Assembly: GCA_002342505.1 (NCBI GenBank)
Contig: DDQB01000043.1
Location: forward strand, 1 to 9,515
DNA: 9,515 bases
Reading direction: 5' to 3'
DNA from: Acidaminococcaceae bacterium UBA2453
GTDB lineage: Bacteria; Bacillota; Negativicutes; Acidaminococcales; Acidaminococcaceae
Shown: positions 5,990-9,515 of the stretch, piece by piece
Layout: each line of letters begins with the position of its first letter
Numbering within the stretch: position 1 is the stretch's first letter
Made by a program: the position numbers and the translations under genes
The notes under the pieces: model-generated
What the model saw: only the letters and a program-made list of their open reading frames with translations
Databases searched by the model: none
Told to the model about the DNA's origin: nothing

Positions 5990-7153
5990 GTGAAAAAGAT
6001 TGATCCGTCGGTGTACCTGTTTTCCCTGGGTCACCTTTCCGTAGACTGGTGCCAGGGAGCGATACCGGCGCTGTTGCCGTATTTTATACAGCATTATGAA
6101 TTGTCCTATCAGGAAGCGGGGACGCTGATTTTTGCCAATGTACTGATCGCTTCAGTATTGCAACCTCTGTTCGGGTATTATTCAGACCGGATCTCCCGTC
6201 CCTGGTTCGTTCCCCTGGGAACTGTCCTGTGTGGACTGGCCGTAACCCTGATGGGATATTGTTCATCCTACGGAGCAGTGTTTCTGGCGGCGATGCTGTC
6301 CGGCATCGGCAGCGCGGTGTTCCATCCGGAAGCGGCGCTGATGGTGAACCGGATCGCAGCCAAAGCCAAAGGGCAGGCGCTGGGAACTTTTTCCGTTGGC
6401 GGCAATGCCGGTTTTGCCATCGGGCCTGTTGCAGCCGGTTTTTGTGCTTACAAAATCGGTATCCATTCGTTACTGTTGTTTGGGATTATCAACGCGGTGC
6501 TGGCGGCGGTTATTTTTATGCGCATGCCGGCTGTTCTGGCCCAGGTTTCCCGGTACAGGGAGCAGGAAAAGGGTCAGAAGTCCCAGGCGGGCGGCGATAA
6601 TAACTGGAAGGCTTTCGGCATCCTGTCATTTCCCATTTTGGCCCGTTCCATTGGCTTTACGTTAAGCAATACGTTTATTCCAATTTACTGGATGTCGGTG
6701 TTGCATGCTTCGGCAACCCAGGGTACCACTGCGCTGTCTATCCTGTTTACATTGGGGGCGTGCATTACCTTTGCAGGGGGTCTGCTGGCAGACCGGTTCG
6801 GGTATGTTACCATTATACGGGCGGCCTTTTTCTGTATGGCGCCAACGTATCTCCTGCTGACACATACGACTGATATATGGATAGCAAGCCTGCTGCTGGT
6901 GCCGGCCGCAATTTCGATTTTTATGCCCTACAGCCCCATTGTGGTATTGGGGCAGACGTATCTGGCGAGAAATGCGGGTTTTGCTTCCGGAATCACGCTG
7001 GGACTGACAACCACGCTGGGCGGTGTGTTCGCGCCTATGGTGGGGTGGGCGGCGGATCGGTGGGGATTAGTTTTTGCGTTGCAGATTTTCTGGATTGCGG
7101 GACTGATTGGGCTTATCGCTTCGTTTTTTCTTCCGGAACCGGAACAGGAATGA
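5990..7153 (+). CDS. MFS transporter, fosmidomycin-resistance (Fsr) type
   Basis: This is a 387-residue inner-membrane protein with the hydrophobic pattern of a 12-span major facilitator, in two halves joined by a polar loop at about 186-206 (VSRYREQEKGQKSQAGGDNN). Fsr-type hallmarks are the opening SLGHLSVDWCQGAIPALLP (12-30), the motif-A-like QPLFGYYSDRISRPW (58-72), GSAVFHPEAALM (107-118) and FSVGGNAGFAIGP (134-146). A second motif-A copy, GGLLADRFG (263-271), lies in the C-terminal half. Fsr proteins export fosmidomycin in E. coli. The natural substrate here is unknown, so a drug-efflux role is only a family inference. The start is GTG 5990, with AGGAGAGGG (5971-5979) 10 bases upstream; a nearby ATG at 5985 is out of frame. 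It lies 57 bp behind the DUF1638 gene. After its stop the sequence breaks into gene remnants. Confidence 0.85.
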   Translation: MKKIDPSVYLFSLGHLSVDWCQGAIPALLPYFIQHYELSYQEAGTLIFANVLIASVLQPLFGYYSDRISRPWFVPLGTVLCGLAVTLMGYCSSYGAVFLAAMLSGIGSAVFHPEAALMVNRIAAKAKGQALGTFSVGGNAGFAIGPVAAGFCAYKIGIHSLLLFGIINAVLAAVIFMRMPAVLAQVSRYREQEKGQKSQAGGDNNWKAFGILSFPILARSIGFTLSNTFIPIYWMSVLHASATQGTTALSILFTLGACITFAGGLLADRFGYVTIIRAAFFCMAPTYLLLTHTTDIWIASLLLVPAAISIFMPYSPIVVLGQTYLARNAGFASGITLGLTTTLGGVFAPMVGWAADRWGLVFALQIFWIAGLIGLIASFFLPEPEQE

Positions 7154-7177
7154 GAAGCGCCTTGTAGTCTGGTTTGA

Positions 7178-7576
7178 CAAAAACGTGTCCGTCATGGAAA
7201 ATGGGTTAAGTTAAATTCATATGCCGCGATATATGCCGAGAGTGGTGCGCCAGCAATCTGGTCAAACTATATCCGGTACATAGGGGCTGGTATGGTAGCA
7301 GCGGGCGGAATCATAAGCCTCATTAAATCGCTGCCTCTTATCTTCACTACGTTTGTTGAGGCTTTAGGAGGAATAAAAAAATCAGATTCAGAAACATCAG
7401 AAAAAAGAACCGCTCTTGAACTCGATCTGCGCCTGGTTATTGCAGGAATGGTTGCCACCATTCTTTTGATATGGCTCATACCACAGGTCCCTTTATCGCT
7501 GACAGGCGATATGGGTGGTATGTTGTTCATCATTCTTGTGATAATCGCTGTGCTCAGGGTAGCGAGGAAGATATAA
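7178..7576 (+). pseudogene. Fragment of an OPT-family oligopeptide transporter
   Basis: The open frame from 7178 to the stop at 7574-7576 encodes about 132 residues. The core has the OPT signature around IWSNYIRYIGAG (from 7256), then MVAAGGIISLIKSLPLIFTTF, then two more hydrophobic spans (LVIAGMVATILLIWLIP and GGMLFIILVIIAVL). OPT transporters are usually around 600 residues or more with many spans, so this is an internal piece. The first ATG in the frame (7292) lies inside the conserved helix, and no start codon exists upstream of it, so the N-terminal part is gone. The end, VARKI then stop, breaks off where the family normally continues with a V-[SA]-[SA]-R-I-V-G segment. No ribosome binding site precedes 7292. 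I call it a decayed gene relic, probably left by a deletion. Confidence 0.65.
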
Positions 7577-7712
7577 AGCAAGACCTTTGGTTGATAATCA
7601 CGGCGGTGACTTTGCGGCTTACCTGGCATGGTTTGAACTGAAAAACCTTAATGCGCTCTGGCAGCAGGGCGCTAATTTTATTATGGAAAAAAGATGTGGT
7701 GTGATGTTATAA
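7563..7712 (+). pseudogene. Short unrecognised coding-like remnant
   Basis: The frame from 7563 to TAA 7710-7712 encodes 49 residues. From about 7581 it reads like a real protein, RPLVDNHGGDFAAYLAWFEL followed by KNLNALWQQGANFIMEKR. It has no ATG before the Met near its end, although a TTG occurs at 7587, and no ribosome binding site. The start overlaps the broken end of the OPT fragment, as expected of a junction between two gene remnants. A strong hairpin lies inside it (7653-7682), and the next gene's -10 overlaps its stop, which argues against a working gene. The family is not recognised. Confidence 0.3.
7653..7682 (+). terminator. Candidate rho-independent terminator
   Basis: GCGCTCTG (7653-7660) and CAGGGCGC (7665-7672) form an 8-bp stem with one G-T pair and a four-base loop (GCAG). 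The stem is followed by the T-rich tail TAATTTTATT (7673-7682). It sits just upstream of the promoter elements of the glutamate synthase-like gene, so it would separate that gene from transcripts coming through 847-7153 and the remnants. Confidence 0.6.
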
Positions 7713-7713
7713 T
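7684..7713 (+). promoter_or_regulatory. Candidate extended -10 promoter of the glutamate synthase-like gene
   Basis: TATAAT at 7708-7713 is preceded by TG at 7705-7706, giving a TGnTATAAT extended -10. A weak -35, TGGAAA (7684-7689), lies 18 bp upstream. This predicts a leader of about 45-50 bases before ATG 7768. A perfect TTGACA at 7725-7730 has no suitable -10 at the right distance and was not used. Confidence 0.5.
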
Positions 7714-7767
7714 AAAATTGGTATTTGACAAAAATACATCTTAAATAAACACAGAGGAGGTTTCATC

Positions 7768-9198
7768 ATGGCTGTATACCGATGCCGTATCTGCGGAGCC
7801 ATTTTTGACGAAGCAAAAGAAGGAAAGAAACTGAGTGAAATTCCCTGCTGCCCCATCTGTAAACAACCAATTTCAAACTTTGAAAAGATTGGAGAAGCTG
7901 AAGAAGTAAAACGTGGTGCAGATGGAAACGAAACAAAGCCTGCGGCCTCTGCTTCGCTGGCTTACGATGAAGCCTATGCCCGTGTGGATGAACGCTGTCG
8001 CTATATGAAGGAAATTCATGAGATGGCTGTGACGGGGCGCACGATTGGCGGCGCTATGGGAACCCAGATGCCCATGCCGGGCTGGGACGACATTTTATTG
8101 TTGGGTACGCAATTGAATCCGCCGCCTTTGGAAGATGATGCGCCGGTTGATACGAAAACCGTAATCGGTAAAAATGCGAGGAAGCCGATGGTCTTAGAGA
8201 GTCCGGTTTATATTTCCCATATGTCCTTTGGCGCCCTTTCCAAAGAAACAAAAGTTGCTCTTGCCAAAGGTTCCGCGATGGCCAAGACGGCTATGTGCAG
8301 CGGGGAAGGCGGGATTCTGCCGGAAGAAAAAGCAGCAGCCTACAAATATATTTTTGAATACATCCCAAATAAATATAGTGTTACGGATGAAAACCTGAAA
8401 ACTGCGGATGCTATTGAAATCAAGATTGGGCAGGGAACAAAGCCGGGCATGGGCGGACATCTTCCCGGCGAAAAGGTAACTCCTGAAATTGCTGTGTTGC
8501 GCGGCAAGAAACCAGGCGAAGATGTGCAAAGTCCAAGTAAATTCCCTGAAATTAATTCCAAAGAAGATTTAAAGGCCATGGTAGATATGTTACGGGAACG
8601 CTCCGAAGGCAGGCCTATCGGCATTAAAATTGCGGCAGGCCGCATAGAACAGGATTTGGAGCATTGTGTATTCGCGGAACCGGATTTTATTACGATTGAC
8701 GGACGTGGCGGCGCTACTGGTTCCAGCCCATTCTTCCTTCGGGAAGCGACCACCATCCCGACAATTTTCGCTTTGAGCCGCGCCCGCAAATACCTGGATT
8801 CGGTAGGTTCGGATATTGCGCTGGTCATTACGGGCGGGCTGCGAGTTTCGCCAGATTTTGCCAAAGCCCTGGCCATGGGCGCTGATGCCGTTGCGATAGC
8901 CAGCGCAGCCCTGATTGCCGCTGCCTGCCAACAGTACCGCATCTGCGGTTCCGGAAACTGCCCCGTTGGCGTGGCTACACAGGATCCCAAGCTGCGTGCC
9001 CGACTGAACATTGATGCGGCAGCGCGGCGTGTGGCAAATTTCATGAATGTAAGCCTGTCAGAGCTGAAAACCTTTGCGCGAATCACAGGTCATTCCTCTG
9101 TGCATGAGCTGGGACTGGATGACCTGGCGACGCTGAATAAGGATATAGAAGAATGTACAGGCATTCCTTATGCAGGACGGGCAAGGACCAACAGATAA
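7768..9198 (+). CDS. Rubredoxin-like knuckle fused to stand-alone glutamate synthase FMN/3Fe-4S domain
   Basis: This 476-residue cytoplasmic protein begins with a small metal-binding module: Cys6-x2-Cys9 and Cys28-x2-Cys31 (YRCRICG and CCPIC), as in rubredoxin or a zinc ribbon. Residues from about 80 to 465 match the central FMN-binding domain of the glutamate synthase large subunit, with IDGRGGATGSSP in the FMN region. The three 3Fe-4S ligands are C387-x5-C393-x4-C398, running into PVGVATQ. The large bacterial GltB subunit, about 1,500 residues, also carries a glutaminase domain and a C-terminal beta-helix; both are missing, as in archaeal-type stand-alone GltS. By family it may transfer electrons to make glutamate from 2-oxoglutarate and ammonia or a partner's glutamine, but other redox roles are possible. 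The start has AGAGGAGG (7753-7760) 7 bases upstream. It appears monocistronic, behind its own terminator and promoter. Confidence 0.88.
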   Translation: MAVYRCRICGAIFDEAKEGKKLSEIPCCPICKQPISNFEKIGEAEEVKRGADGNETKPAASASLAYDEAYARVDERCRYMKEIHEMAVTGRTIGGAMGTQMPMPGWDDILLLGTQLNPPPLEDDAPVDTKTVIGKNARKPMVLESPVYISHMSFGALSKETKVALAKGSAMAKTAMCSGEGGILPEEKAAAYKYIFEYIPNKYSVTDENLKTADAIEIKIGQGTKPGMGGHLPGEKVTPEIAVLRGKKPGEDVQSPSKFPEINSKEDLKAMVDMLRERSEGRPIGIKIAAGRIEQDLEHCVFAEPDFITIDGRGGATGSSPFFLREATTIPTIFALSRARKYLDSVGSDIALVITGGLRVSPDFAKALAMGADAVAIASAALIAAACQQYRICGSGNCPVGVATQDPKLRARLNIDAAARRVANFMNVSLSELKTFARITGHSSVHELGLDDLATLNKDIEECTGIPYAGRARTNR

Positions 9199-9319
9199 AA
9201 AATCGGAAATGGGATTTATTTTGATCGGGCAAGGAGGTCGTTCCATTACAGTGGACAAAAACAAATGTATCCGTTAGCATATTATCCTTGCTTGTAAATA
9301 TTAAAAGAGGGTTACAATA

Positions 9320-9347
9320 ATTAACAGTTAGGGGAAGTTCTGTTAAT
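9320..9347. repeat. Inverted repeat upstream of the -10 of the last gene
   Basis: ATTAACAG (9320-9327) and CTGTTAAT (9340-9347) are perfect 8-bp inverted arms around 12 bases. The element lies 29 bp before TATAAT 9377-9382 and looks like a binding site for a dimeric regulator. It has no T-run after it. Confidence 0.5.
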
Positions 9348-9376
9348 GAGTATGATGATTTAATAATGGCCTGAAA

Positions 9377-9382
9377 TATAAT
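9377..9382 (+). promoter_or_regulatory. Candidate -10 element of the last gene
   Basis: A perfect TATAAT lies 55 bp before ATG 9438. No good -35 is found 16-18 bp upstream, which would suit a promoter that depends on an activator. It sits between two inverted repeats of the same geometry. Confidence 0.45.
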
Positions 9383-9387
9383 AGTAA

Positions 9388-9415
9388 TACGATACGGTGA
9401 AAATGGAGTATCGTA
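9388..9415. repeat. Inverted repeat just downstream of the -10 of the last gene
   Basis: TACGATAC (9388-9395) and GTATCGTA (9408-9415) are perfect 8-bp inverted arms around 12 bases. The element starts about where transcription would begin from TATAAT 9377-9382. It could be an operator over the start site or a hairpin at the 5' end of the transcript. Its arms differ in sequence from those of the upstream repeat. Confidence 0.5.
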
Positions 9416-9437
9416 AAATAAAATGGAGGAGTGCATC

Positions 9438-9515
9438 ATGGAACCGATTTTCGACAAACTGTATCAATTTACTTACAAAATTCCCGGTATGTCCCTTGAC
9501 TGCCATCAGTATCTG
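9438..9515 (+). CDS. 5' end of an unidentified gene, cut by the window edge
   Basis: ATG 9438 opens a frame that stays open to the end of the window, 26 codons (MEPIFDKLYQFTYKIP followed by GMSLDCHQYL). GGAGGAG (9425-9431) lies 6 bases upstream, an excellent ribosome binding site. The N-terminal pattern of a short strand followed by HQYL resembles the opening of some metallo-beta-lactamase-fold proteins, but 26 residues are too few to assign it. Two inverted repeats and a -10 precede it, so it probably has its own regulated promoter and is not an extension of the glutamate synthase-like transcript. Confidence 0.65.
   Translation, partial: MEPIFDKLYQFTYKIPGMSLDCHQYL

Noticed and set aside
7725..7730. 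TTGACA as the -35 of the glutamate synthase-like gene
   Set aside because: No -10-like hexamer lies 15-19 bp downstream; the AT-rich TTAAAT at 7741 is only 10 bp away. The extended -10 at 7705-7713 is a better candidate.
9199..9240. Terminator directly after the glutamate synthase-like gene
   Set aside because: The sequence AAATCGGAAATGGGATTT gives only a short, imperfect stem before a T-rich stretch; the pairing is too weak to call.
9288..9318. Alternative promoter TTGCTT (9288-9293) with TACAAT (9313-9318)
   Set aside because: The spacer is 19 bp and the -35 is imperfect; it may be used, but it is weaker than TATAAT 9377-9382 and was not listed.

Overview
The window reads as part of the chromosome of an anaerobic Gram-positive-lineage bacterium. 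The Negativicutes/Clostridia side of the Firmicutes is my best guess. The grounds are strong AGGAGG-type ribosome binding sites with GTG and TTG starts, a stand-alone glutamate synthase domain behind a rubredoxin-like knuckle, a DUF1638 protein, and a periplasmic-sensor c-di-GMP enzyme. The host assignment is inference. All real genes lie on the + strand, and I see no rRNA, tRNA, CRISPR array or intact insertion sequence.

Layout. Positions 1-172 hold the debris of an upstream gene. A YjbQ/UPF0047 gene follows (179-574), then a 44-residue single-membrane-span protein with a TTG start (603-737). After a candidate promoter with an inverted repeat comes a c-di-GMP module. The first gene is a 988-residue inner-membrane protein with two periplasmic solute-binding (Venus flytrap) domains, a degenerate GGDEF and an intact EAL phosphodiesterase domain (847-3813). 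The second is a 454-residue diguanylate cyclase with two PAS-like repeats and an intact GGDEF (3851-5215). Close behind are a DUF1638 protein (5258-5932) and an MFS transporter of the fosmidomycin-resistance (Fsr) type (5990-7153). The gaps are about 35-60 bp with no convincing terminator, so 847-7153 may be one transcript.

The 614 bp from 7154 to 7767 hold gene wreckage: an internal fragment of an OPT-family oligopeptide transporter, then a second unrecognised coding-like fragment overlapped by a strong hairpin terminator, then a promoter with an extended -10. The next gene (7768-9198) is a rubredoxin-like/zinc-knuckle protein fused to the FMN/3Fe-4S glutamate synthase domain. The last 239-bp spacer carries a -10 element flanked by two perfect inverted repeats of the same geometry (8-bp arms, 12-bp spacer), followed by the first 26 codons of a gene that runs off the window.

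How it fits together. The most coherent unit is the c-di-GMP pair, one predicted degrader that senses an extracytoplasmic ligand and one predicted synthase that senses a cytoplasmic signal, made from adjacent genes. The link to DUF1638 and the MFS exporter is positional only. I do not find a clearly new system. The items most worth following are the paired inverted repeats before the last gene, the codon-like repeat shared by positions 7-48 and 5911-5952, the small TTG-start membrane protein, and the tandem sensor with one apparently degenerate binding pocket.
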